This document shows positions 23,479 to 29,448 of a stretch of 29,448 nucleotides of DNA, piece by piece (position 1 is the first letter of the stretch; every line of letters begins with the position of its first letter). A program made the position numbers and the translations under genes. The stretch is from Vulcanimicrobiia bacterium (lineage in GTDB: Bacteria > Eremiobacterota > Eremiobacteria > Baltobacterales > Baltobacteraceae). The stretch is from the NCBI GenBank assembly GCA_024281135.1, contig JAMXLG010000008.1, positions 1 through 29,448 on the forward strand, read 5' to 3'. Below the pieces are notes generated by a model. It saw nothing but the letters and a program-made list of their open reading frames with translations, ran no database searches and was not told where the DNA came from.

Positions 23479-24504
23479 CTACAACGCCACCGGTTTGAAG
23501 GAAGCGAGCGCGGCGCGCGAATCCGGCGGCACGATTTTCCCGCTCACAATTGCGCGTTCGATGGAAGCGAGGCGGGCGCGGCGTTCGCTGTCGACATAGC
23601 GCTTCGTGTAGGCGAAGTTCGTTAATCCGATTGCGCCGTCTTTGAGTCCAAAGACAACGTGTCCGCTGATCGGATGTCCGTCACGGACGGATCTAGCGAC
23701 ATCGAACACGGCGACGTCGACTTTTTTCACCATCGACGTCAACACTTTTCCGGGGGCGAGCCCATCCTGATTCGAATCGACGCCGATGATAAAATCGCCG
23801 TCGCGGGCTTTGGCCGCTTCAATTGCGCCGAGCCCCACTTTTCCCGCGGCGGTAAAAATGATGTCCGCGCCGCCGTTATAGAGGAGATTTGCGAGTTCAT
23901 TGCCTGCGGCAACGTCGTCGAAACTGCCCGCATATTTCACATCGACCTTGATCGACGGATCGATCTCGCGCGCACCTGCGGTATAGCCCGCTTCGAATTT
24001 CTCGATCAACGGAATATCGGCACCACCGAGAAATGCAATGTGATGATCCTTGCTCACCATTGCAGCCAACGCTCCCGCGAGAAATGAACCGTCTTGCTCG
24101 CGAAACGTGATCGACGTCACATTCGGATCGTCGACGACTGCGTCGATGATCGCATAGCGTTGCGACGGATGCTCTTTTGCAACCGAATCTAAATCGAGTC
24201 CCATCAAGAACCCGATCGCATAAATCATGGTGTAATGCAGGTTGGTGAGCGCGTTGAGATTCGGCTGGTAATCGGCGGCCGAGCGCGACTGCAGGACTTG
24301 AATGTATGCGCCGAGCTTTGCGCGAGATACCGTCAGCCCGCGATATGCGGAATCATTGAACGATTGATCGCCAAGCCCGCCTACGTCCGTCACCATGCCG
24401 AGCGTCAGCTGGCCCCGTGCGGGTCCGCGGCGGTGTTCGCACCCCGCAAGCGCGCACGCGGAAACGACACACGCCAGAAATGCGGCAAGCGCCCTCCGAT
24501 ACAT
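23479..24504 (-). CDS. BMP family lipoprotein, nucleoside-binding component of ABC importer
   Basis: This 341-residue protein has a lipoprotein signal with lipobox LAGC (C22). The binding domain begins LTLGMVTDVGGLGDQSFNDSAY; D40, D46, S48-F49-N50 fit the PnrA/BmpA ligand signature. GVDSNQDGLAPGKVLTSMVKKVDVAVF and NFAYTKRY near the C-terminus are also typical. Characterised relatives bind purine nucleosides and a few bind other ligands such as riboflavin, so nucleoside specificity is inferred from family. It would be anchored in the membrane facing the periplasm and deliver ligand to the two permeases downstream. It is the first gene of the operon and is divergent from the PerM-type gene, with 72 bases between the two starts. 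Confidence 0.9.
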   Translation of the reverse strand: MYRRALAAFLACVVSACALAGCEHRRGPARGQLTLGMVTDVGGLGDQSFNDSAYRGLTVSRAKLGAYIQVLQSRSAADYQPNLNALTNLHYTMIYAIGFLMGLDLDSVAKEHPSQRYAIIDAVVDDPNVTSITFREQDGSFLAGALAAMVSKDHHIAFLGGADIPLIEKFEAGYTAGAREIDPSIKVDVKYAGSFDDVAAGNELANLLYNGGADIIFTAAGKVGLGAIEAAKARDGDFIIGVDSNQDGLAPGKVLTSMVKKVDVAVFDVARSVRDGHPISGHVVFGLKDGAIGLTNFAYTKRYVDSERRARLASIERAIVSGKIVPPDSRAALASFKPVAL

Positions 24505-24576
24505 AAGCGCAAAAACTACGACTCCGGGGAAGCGAAGCCTTCGTGGCTGAGCGCCGGCCTGGGAACAGTTCAGTTA

Positions 24577-25662
24577 ATGCAGCAGCGACGCAATCCTTGG
24601 GGTTGGCTGACCGGAGAACGCCTGACGTACGCACTCAAGTTGCTGATCGTCATCGCGCTCCTGCTCTATTTTGGGCATCTCCTGCTCGATTTCTTGAGCC
24701 GAATCGGCGGTTTGCTTTACATCGTCGTCGGCGCGATCTTTCTCGCTTACCTGCTGTATCCGGTGGTGCGCCGCTTGAGCGCGCACATGGCACGCGGCTG
24801 GGCGATCGCAATCGTGTATGTGATGCTGTTTGTGCTCTTTCTAGGTGCCGTATATTTCTTCGTTCCTCGCCTTACGGAAGACATCAAAGCATTCGCGCAG
24901 CATCTACCGCAGTTCGTCGATGCGTATACATCGTACATCAAGAACCCGCACGACCCGGTCGTATCGCGTCTTCCCGACGGCATTAAGCACGAGTTGCTCA
25001 AGGTTCCGGATTTCATCCAGGATTGGATTCGTACGCATGGGGCCGAGGCGACGAGTCATGCGTTTACACTCGTTCTCGGAGCATTCACCGCGATCGCAAC
25101 CTTCGTGATCATTCCGCTGCTCTCGCTCTACTTACTCGCAGATATCGATCGACTACAATCCAGCCTTTACCGGGTCGTTCCGCGAGACCGCTGGGGAAGG
25201 GCGAGTAAGGTCATCGGCGAGATCGACCGCGTGATCGGTGGATTCATTCGCGGGCAGCTCATCGTCGCAGTAACGGTCGGGGTCTTGCTGACAATTGGGT
25301 TATTGATCATGCACGTTCCGTATGCGTTCTTGCTCGGCGCGCTTGCCGCACTCGGCGACCTGGTGCCGTATGTCGGCGCCGTGCTGACGTTCATTCCGGC
25401 AGTCGGGGTTGCCGCGATCAATAACGGCTTCCTCAACGCCACAATCGTGGCTGCAATTTTTGTCGGCATCTATCAACTGGAAGGGCACGTCATTTCGCCC
25501 ATGATCGTCAGCAAGCAAGTGAAACTGAGCCCGCTCTTGGTGCTGTTGGCGGTGTTGACCGGAGCTGAACTGGGCGGCATTTTCGGGATGCTGGTCGCCG
25601 TGCCGGTAGCGGGGGTTTTGCGGGTGATTCTACTGGAACTTACGAACCAGGAGGCCGCGTGA
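24577..25662 (+). CDS. AI-2E family (PerM-type) transporter
   Basis: This 361-residue membrane protein belongs to the AI-2E/PerM family (PF01594). Hydrophobic segments lie at about residues 18-40, 44-62, 74-95, 163-188 and 226-350. The hydrophilic part at about 97-160 contains LPQFVDAYTSYIKN. The C-terminal signature includes GGFIRGQLIVA, GDLVPYVGAVLTFIPA and LEGHVISPMIVSKQVKLSPL. Family members have been linked to autoinducer-2 export or ion/proton antiport, but most are uncharacterised, so the substrate is open. I placed the start at ATG 24577. An upstream in-frame frame overlaps the divergent lipoprotein gene and is not credible. Its stop overlaps the arginase GTG (GTGA). Confidence 0.87.
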   Translation: MQQRRNPWGWLTGERLTYALKLLIVIALLLYFGHLLLDFLSRIGGLLYIVVGAIFLAYLLYPVVRRLSAHMARGWAIAIVYVMLFVLFLGAVYFFVPRLTEDIKAFAQHLPQFVDAYTSYIKNPHDPVVSRLPDGIKHELLKVPDFIQDWIRTHGAEATSHAFTLVLGAFTAIATFVIIPLLSLYLLADIDRLQSSLYRVVPRDRWGRASKVIGEIDRVIGGFIRGQLIVAVTVGVLLTIGLLIMHVPYAFLLGALAALGDLVPYVGAVLTFIPAVGVAAINNGFLNATIVAAIFVGIYQLEGHVISPMIVSKQVKLSPLLVLLAVLTGAELGGIFGMLVAVPVAGVLRVILLELTNQEAA

Positions 25663-26549
25663 CAACTACGGCTGTAAAGCGCGCAACGCGCGTAGACATC
25701 ATCGGCGTTCCCATGGACCTCGGCGCAAGCCGCCGGGGCGTGGACATGGGCCCTTCTGCGATTCGCTATGCGAAGCTGCACGACAAGCTTCGCAGCCTCC
25801 ACATTCCTGAGATCGTCGATCACGGAAATCTGCACGTTCCCGATCGAGAGGCGCTCGAGTCGGTCGACCCGTCTGCAAAGTATCTGAGCGTCATTCAAAG
25901 CGTTTGCAACGAACTCGCACATAGGGTCGAAGGCAGCATCCGCGACGGCGGCTTACCGATCGTCCTCGGCGGCGATCATTCGATTGCGATGGGCACGCTC
26001 GGAGGCCTTACGCGAGGACTTGGCGAGGGGCCGGGATTGATTTGGATCGACGCGCACTCCGACATCAATAGCCCGGAAAGTTCACCGAGTGGAAACGTGC
26101 ACGGGATGCCGCTCTGGTTTGCACTCAAGAACGGATATGCGAAGCCCGAGACGAGCGTGCAGATCGGTTTGCGCGATGTCGACGAGGTCGAGAAGAACTT
26201 ATTGCGTGCATCCGGCGTGCGCGCGTTTTCGATGAGTGACGTCGACAAACTCAGCATGACGCGCGTGATGGAAGAAGCGCTATCAATTGCGGGCGGCGGC
26301 AAGCGCCCTATCCACGTCTCGTTCGACATGGACGGCATCGACCCGAGCGAGGCTCCGGGTACCGGAACACCGGTCAAAGGTGGACTGAGCTATCGCGAAG
26401 CGCATCTCATTATGGAGATGTGTTACGAGTCGGGTACGCTGCGATCGATGGAAATGGTCGAAATCAATCCGATTCTCGATACGCGAAATCAAACGGCGAC
26501 ACTGGCGGTTGAATTGATTTGTTCAGGCCTAGGAAAATCAATTCTGTAG
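25659..26549 (+). CDS. rocF: Arginase
   Basis: This 296-residue ureohydrolase converts L-arginine to L-ornithine and urea with a binuclear manganese centre. The metal ligands are visible: GGDHS with H107, DAHSD with D131, H133 and D135, and SFDMDGIDP with D223 and D225. The stretch DINSPESSPSGNVHGMPL (135-152) has the S-x-N and His (H148) pattern that separates arginases from agmatinases, and EINPILD follows near 269. The GTG at 25659 overlaps the previous stop by 4 bases and has a perfect GGAGG upstream. No ornithine or urea-processing gene is nearby, so its link with the PerM-type transporter is only positional. Confidence 0.94.
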   Translation: MTTTAVKRATRVDIIGVPMDLGASRRGVDMGPSAIRYAKLHDKLRSLHIPEIVDHGNLHVPDREALESVDPSAKYLSVIQSVCNELAHRVEGSIRDGGLPIVLGGDHSIAMGTLGGLTRGLGEGPGLIWIDAHSDINSPESSPSGNVHGMPLWFALKNGYAKPETSVQIGLRDVDEVEKNLLRASGVRAFSMSDVDKLSMTRVMEEALSIAGGGKRPIHVSFDMDGIDPSEAPGTGTPVKGGLSYREAHLIMEMCYESGTLRSMEMVEINPILDTRNQTATLAVELICSGLGKSIL

Positions 26550-27067
26550 AATTAACGGACGTCCCAGTCTGTTTCTCTATAGCCGGGGATGTGAATCGTC
26601 CCGACGCGACTCGCCAGTTTGCGGAGCGCATCGCAGCCGAACAACCCGCGTTCTTTGCGATTCATGGAATCGATGCCGGCGACGCGCTCGCGCTCGCTAC
26701 GCGTTTTGACTGTGGTTGGGCGTATCGCGGCCGTCAAGCGCTCTTTTGGCGCGATGTCTTTGCGGTGCACGAAGTTCACGACCGCTACCTCCCGGTTACA
26801 CCGCTGCGGCCGTTCGACCGGCGCGGTTTGCTGGAAGTCCGCGGCGACTATGCCGGCAAACCGCTCGTGTTGATCGCAGCACAGTTTGCAAAAGACCGCA
26901 CGCGAATCCGAGAGTTGCGATTCGTGCGCCACGAACTGCGCTGCATCACCGGAAGAGCGCTGTTGTTCGTTGCGGGTCACGATGACGATGCGCACATCGG
27001 TTTCCGCGATCTCGGCTTTCTCCGGTTGCGCGGCTCGACGGATTGCGGGGTCTACGCTAGAGCATGA
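26519..27067 (+). CDS. Degenerate endonuclease/exonuclease/phosphatase-fold protein
   Basis: This 182-residue frame is compatible with a shortened endonuclease/exonuclease/phosphatase (EEP) fold: strand VPVCFSIAGDV near the start, AERIAAEQPAFFAIHGI where active members have D-x-x-x-LQE, VLIAAQFAKDRTRIRELRFVRHEL where active members have the H-x-x-x...R segment, and ALLFVAGHDDD where active members have GD-x-N. The expected catalytic Asn, Glu, Asp-Asn and final Asp-His are all missing or changed (SIAG, IHG, GHDD, TDC). It is therefore likely non-enzymatic, or my fold assignment is wrong. The start is uncertain: TTG 26519 keeps the first strand but overlaps rocF by 31 bases; GTG 26591 is the next option. 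The stop overlaps the DUF2905 start (ATGA). Confidence 0.55.
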   Translation: MFRPRKINSVELTDVPVCFSIAGDVNRPDATRQFAERIAAEQPAFFAIHGIDAGDALALATRFDCGWAYRGRQALFWRDVFAVHEVHDRYLPVTPLRPFDRRGLLEVRGDYAGKPLVLIAAQFAKDRTRIRELRFVRHELRCITGRALLFVAGHDDDAHIGFRDLGFLRLRGSTDCGVYARA

Positions 27068-27285
27068 CGCCCGGGCGCATTCTTATCGCGGCAGGCATCG
27101 CACTTTTGATCGTCGGCATTCTGATAGAGTTGGCGCCGTCGCTGCGCCTCGGACGCTTGCCCGGCGACATTTCGTTTGGAGGGCAGAACTGGCGGGTCTA
27201 CATTCCCATCGGCACGTCGATCGTGCTCAGCATCATTCTCTCGCTCGTGTTTGCTCTGTTGAGCTCGTTCGGATCGCGAAAATAA
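27064..27285 (+). CDS. DUF2905 small membrane protein
   Basis: This 73-residue protein has two membrane helices, at about residues 5-25 and 48-68, joined by LRLGRLPGDISFGGQNWRVYIPIGTSI. The G-R-L-P-G-D-I motif followed by an aromatic, proline-containing turn is diagnostic of the DUF2905 family, common in bacteria and of unknown function. The length is normal. Its ATG overlaps the preceding stop by 4 bases, making it the last gene of the PerM-arginase group. The convergent TonB-like gene ends 12 bases beyond. Confidence 0.85.
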   Translation: MTPGRILIAAGIALLIVGILIELAPSLRLGRLPGDISFGGQNWRVYIPIGTSIVLSIILSLVFALLSSFGSRK

Positions 27286-27297
27286 CCGTCAAAAGAA

Positions 27298-28005
27298 TTA
27301 AAGCTTGATCGTGGTCTGCGCTTCGCAGGCGACGCCGGCACCGCAAATTGCGGGATCCCAGTGAGCGCTTGCGAGCAGCGTGCGAATTTGATTCTCGACG
27401 TTGGCATCAACGGGCGGCGAGAAGGTGACGTTCTTCGTTTTCCCGTTCGCATCAACGTCGACCGTGAGCGTCGTGTGAATGCCGAGCGCGGCGAGCGATT
27501 TGCGAATTGTCGGATCGAGGACCGGCGTCGGCTCCTCGGCGCCAAGCGGCATGTATCCGCCGGTGTCTTCGCGCGTTTCGTTGCTCGCGACCGTAGCTGC
27601 TTGCGGCGTTGCGGTAGCCGCAGCCGGCGTTGCCGCCGCCTGAACGACCTGCGCCACCGCACTACCTCTGCGCGCTTCTGACGCCTGAACGGGAGCGCGG
27701 CTCAACCGCGCCGGCGCCGGCGCCATGTGCTCCGCTGGGCGCGACGTCGCGCGGTGCTGCGGCTCGATTTGCGGGACCGGTGCCTTCAGCGGAGCCGTTG
27801 CCGGCCGTTCGCGCGCAACCTTGCGAGCGGGTTGAACGCTTATGTGAATCACTCGTACGAACGAGATCGTCTCGATGGACGGACCGTTACCTTCGAAGGA
27901 TGCGAGCGCCGGAAAGAACATCGCGATGACGAGATGAATCGCGAGCGAAAGCACAATCGCCCGGTAGAGCAGCCGGTCCGGTACCCACGTGGCGCCCATA
28001 TCCAT
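27298..28005 (-). CDS. TonB-like energy transducer protein
   Basis: This 235-residue protein has the TonB layout: a short cytoplasmic start, one membrane helix at about residues 13-33, a long Pro/Ala-rich linker with basic residues (about 60-155), and a C-terminal domain at about 165-235. In that domain, HTTLTVDVDANGKTKNVTFSPPVDANVENQIRTLLASAHWDPA fits the beta-alpha pattern of TonB C-termini. TonB proteins carry energy from ExbB-ExbD to outer-membrane receptors, but no ExbB, ExbD or receptor gene lies in the window. Two cysteines near the end (C221, C227) are unusual and may form a disulfide. It could instead be a TonB-domain protein with another role. Confidence 0.72.
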   Translation of the reverse strand: MDMGATWVPDRLLYRAIVLSLAIHLVIAMFFPALASFEGNGPSIETISFVRVIHISVQPARKVARERPATAPLKAPVPQIEPQHRATSRPAEHMAPAPARLSRAPVQASEARRGSAVAQVVQAAATPAAATATPQAATVASNETREDTGGYMPLGAEEPTPVLDPTIRKSLAALGIHTTLTVDVDANGKTKNVTFSPPVDANVENQIRTLLASAHWDPAICGAGVACEAQTTIKL

Positions 28006-28023
28006 CGTACTTTGCTAACGTCC

Positions 28024-28040
28024 CACCCGGTCCCCGGGTG
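28024..28040. promoter_or_regulatory. Short GC-rich inverted repeat upstream of glutaredoxin
   Basis: CACCCGG (28024-28030) and CCGGGTG (28034-28040) are perfect reverse complements with a 3-base loop TCC. The stem ends 15 bases before the glutaredoxin ATG and directly precedes the CAGGAGAG ribosome-binding region, in the short divergent gap with the TonB-like gene. It may be an operator or leader hairpin. Confidence 0.4.
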
Positions 28041-28055
28041 ACACTCAGGAGAGAA

Positions 28056-28304
28056 ATGAAAGACACGAACATCGTCCTTTATCAAGCGGAGTGGTGCCCG
28101 TATTGCGCGCGCGTCCGCAGCGCGATGACCGATCTGCTGCTTGATTACAAGGTCGTCAATGTTCCGGAGGATCACTCGCAACGAACGGTGGTAAAAGAAA
28201 CCTTCGGCGTCACCGGCATTCCGTCGATGACCGACGGTGATGTGAAAATCGCTGACGACGACGATGCGATCATCGAGTATCTCGAAAAGAAATACGGGAC
28301 GTAG
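28056..28304 (+). CDS. Glutaredoxin
   Basis: This 82-residue thioredoxin-fold protein carries the dithiol motif C14-P-Y-C17 at the end of the first strand (VLYQAEWCPYCARV). The cis-proline segment is TGIPSM, P56, in place of the usual T-V-P, and YLEKKYG ends the last helix. It should reduce disulfides in the cytoplasm using glutathione or another low-molecular-weight thiol, or a thioredoxin reductase. The length is typical of short glutaredoxin/NrdH-like proteins. ATG 28056 is preferred over an in-frame ATG 18 bases upstream because GGAGAG lies just before it and the first strand follows directly. The stop shares one base with the next start (TAGTG). Confidence 0.88.
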   Translation: MKDTNIVLYQAEWCPYCARVRSAMTDLLLDYKVVNVPEDHSQRTVVKETFGVTGIPSMTDGDVKIADDDDAIIEYLEKKYGT

Positions 28305-28969
28305 TGATCTTCGGCAAGCGAGAGCGGACGTCGCACGTTTCTGCAATCGTACGCGACGTCGTTGAGGTCGTAGCAATTATCGTAGCGGGTGTTTGGGCGT
28401 TCTACATCTTTGCGTACGAAAATCGCATCAAGCCCTCATTTGCCAAACCGGACGTCAATGTATCGGCATCGATGCAGCGCCTAGGCGAACGCAACGGCCT
28501 GGTTACCGTCGGCTTACATCTGCAGATGCACAACGTCGGCACGGTGACGACGAACTTCATCGGAATCGCGATCAATGTCTTCGGAGAACGCATTGTGCCC
28601 GCCACGCCACCACCGCAGCCACAGCAACCCGGGAAGCACTATGTCTTTAATGGCTACTATCGAACGCAAGGTAGGGCGACGGTCTACACGTATGCATACA
28701 TTACGCACATTGGCGATCCGTCAACGGGAGCGGAAACGCCGCTCGAGCCAGGAACGAGCATGGAAATCCAGCGAATTTTCTACGTGCCGAAGTCACGCTT
28801 CGATCTGCTCACGATGGGGTTCGATGCTCCTTACACAAAGTATGATGACGTGACGTTTCCTTCGCATTTAGCCGTGGGGTCCGATGGTGGCACAAGAGTC
28901 GTCACGCCTCTCTCGGCGGGAGTCGATGAATTCAACATCATCCCGGTCACGACGCTCGATATCCGATAA
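28304..28969 (+). CDS. Membrane-anchored protein of unknown function
   Basis: This 221-residue protein has one N-terminal membrane helix (about residues 18-38, VVEVVAIIVAGVWAFYIF) and an exported domain. The domain is rich in beta-strand-like segments, for example LVTVGLHLQMHNVGTVTTNFIGIAINVFGERIV, then a Pro/Gln patch (PPPQPQQPG) and EPGTSMEIQRIFYVP. The pattern of a tethered beta-sandwich with a conserved N-x-G turn (HNVGTV) resembles generic periplasmic accessory domains, but I do not recognise a family. The GTG start overlaps the glutaredoxin stop, so the two are co-translated. That could hint at a redox partner, although the protein itself has no cysteine. Confidence 0.65.
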   Translation: MIFGKRERTSHVSAIVRDVVEVVAIIVAGVWAFYIFAYENRIKPSFAKPDVNVSASMQRLGERNGLVTVGLHLQMHNVGTVTTNFIGIAINVFGERIVPATPPPQPQQPGKHYVFNGYYRTQGRATVYTYAYITHIGDPSTGAETPLEPGTSMEIQRIFYVPKSRFDLLTMGFDAPYTKYDDVTFPSHLAVGSDGGTRVVTPLSAGVDEFNIIPVTTLDIR

Positions 28970-28972
28970 CTC

Positions 28973-29448
28973 ATGGCCGACGAGCGTAATCCGCTGTATG
29001 AAGCCGGCGCACGCGACTACGAACGTCACGCGGACTCGAGCCTTTACAACGCCGGCTATGAACGACCGGCGATGTTGCGTGTCATCGGTGACGTTGCCGG
29101 TTTACGTATAATCGATGCCGGCTGCGCAGCCGGTTACTATTCGGCGGCGTTAGGAGCAACGGCCGCACAGGTCGTCGCGCTCGATGCAAGTCCGGAGATG
29201 ATTCGCATCGTCGACGAGAGGCGGCTGTGTAATGTCGAAGCTCGCGTGCACGATCTTGCACAACCGCTATCGTGGATCGGTGAAGAGACGATCGACCTTA
29301 TCGTTAGCTCGCTCGCGATGCACTATCTCGCCTCGTGGGACGTGGCGCTCCGCGAGTTTCACCGCGTTCTCGTTCCCGGCGGACGCGTCGTTATTTCGAC
29401 GCACCATCCGGCAATGACCGATCCGCTCGTCGACGACTATTTTCGTGT
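28973..29448 (+). CDS. Class I SAM-dependent methyltransferase (partial)
   Basis: 158 codons are visible before the window edge; the 3' end is missing. Motif I, the SAM-binding glycine loop, is IIDAGCAAGYYS (46-57). The acidic end of the next strand is VVALDASPEMI (68-77). DLIVSSLAMHYLASWDVALREFHRVLVPGGRVVIS (108-142) is the methyltransf_11-type region between motifs II and III. The substrate cannot be told from this part. The ATG lies 3 bases after the previous stop, so it likely belongs to the glutaredoxin transcript. No clear Shine-Dalgarno sequence is visible. Confidence 0.87.
   Translation, partial: MADERNPLYEAGARDYERHADSSLYNAGYERPAMLRVIGDVAGLRIIDAGCAAGYYSAALGATAAQVVALDASPEMIRIVDERRLCNVEARVHDLAQPLSWIGEETIDLIVSSLAMHYLASWDVALREFHRVLVPGGRVVISTHHPAMTDPLVDDYFR

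Noticed and set aside
24533..24543. Inverted repeat CGAAG/CTTCG in the divergent gap before the PerM-type gene
   Set aside because: A 5-bp stem is too short to claim as an operator in GC-rich DNA.

Overview
The window looks like one chromosomal stretch of a moderately GC-rich bacterium. Genes are dense, stop and start codons often overlap, and starts are ATG or GTG with an occasional TTG. A TonB-like protein, a lipoprotein-fed ABC importer, secreted beta-propeller proteins and a class A beta-lactamase fold point to a diderm lineage. The combination of VPS10/sortilin-type Asp-box proteins, a YncE/phosphoesterase fusion and dispersed CCTGAGCTTGTCGAAGG-type repeats would fit environmental phyla such as Eremiobacterota/Vulcanimicrobiota or Acidobacteriota. 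No rRNA or other marker is present, so this placement is only inference. I found no rRNA, tRNA, CRISPR array, transposase or phage gene.

Layout. (1) Positions 1-6152, minus strand, read right to left: a ChrA chromate transporter, a secreted YncE-propeller/phosphoesterase, an FTR1-like (COG4280-type) membrane protein and an unlisted 57-residue membrane protein, all overlapping head to tail. After a 126-base gap with a strong palindrome come an oxalate/formate-type MFS carrier and the N-terminus of a molybdenum/tungsten formate dehydrogenase cut by the window edge. (2) Positions 6245-16653, plus strand: ilvE (branched-chain aminotransferase), then three tandem genes for secreted proteins of about 1,030 residues, each with 11 Asp-box motifs. 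Copies 2 and 3 are preceded by a duplicated piece of the 3' end of ilvE, which marks the duplication breakpoint. Copies 2 and 3 are followed by near-identical terminators. (3) Positions 16771-20187: a PQQ-type propeller protein, an ICMT-like membrane methyltransferase, a DUF1036 protein and a beta-lactamase-fold protein lacking the usual Glu166. They form two tail-to-tail pairs, each overlapping by 4 bases. (4) Positions 20242-24504, minus strand: a complete BMP-type nucleoside ABC importer (lipoprotein, double ATPase, two permeases). (5) Positions 24577-27285, plus strand: an AI-2E/PerM family permease, arginase, a degenerate endonuclease/exonuclease/phosphatase-fold protein and a DUF2905 protein, all overlapping. 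(6) Positions 27298-29448: a TonB-like protein (minus), then glutaredoxin, an unrecognised membrane-anchored protein and a truncated SAM methyltransferase (plus).

How the genes may work together. The left edge suggests formate uptake and oxidation. The BMP importer brings in nucleosides, and arginase and IlvE handle amino-acid nitrogen. Five of the proteins are exported beta-propellers (YncE-phosphoesterase, three Asp-box paralogues, PQQ-type), so the centre of the window is an envelope or secretion-oriented propeller cluster. The tandem array with its ilvE-derived leader is the most distinctive feature and the best candidate for something undescribed.
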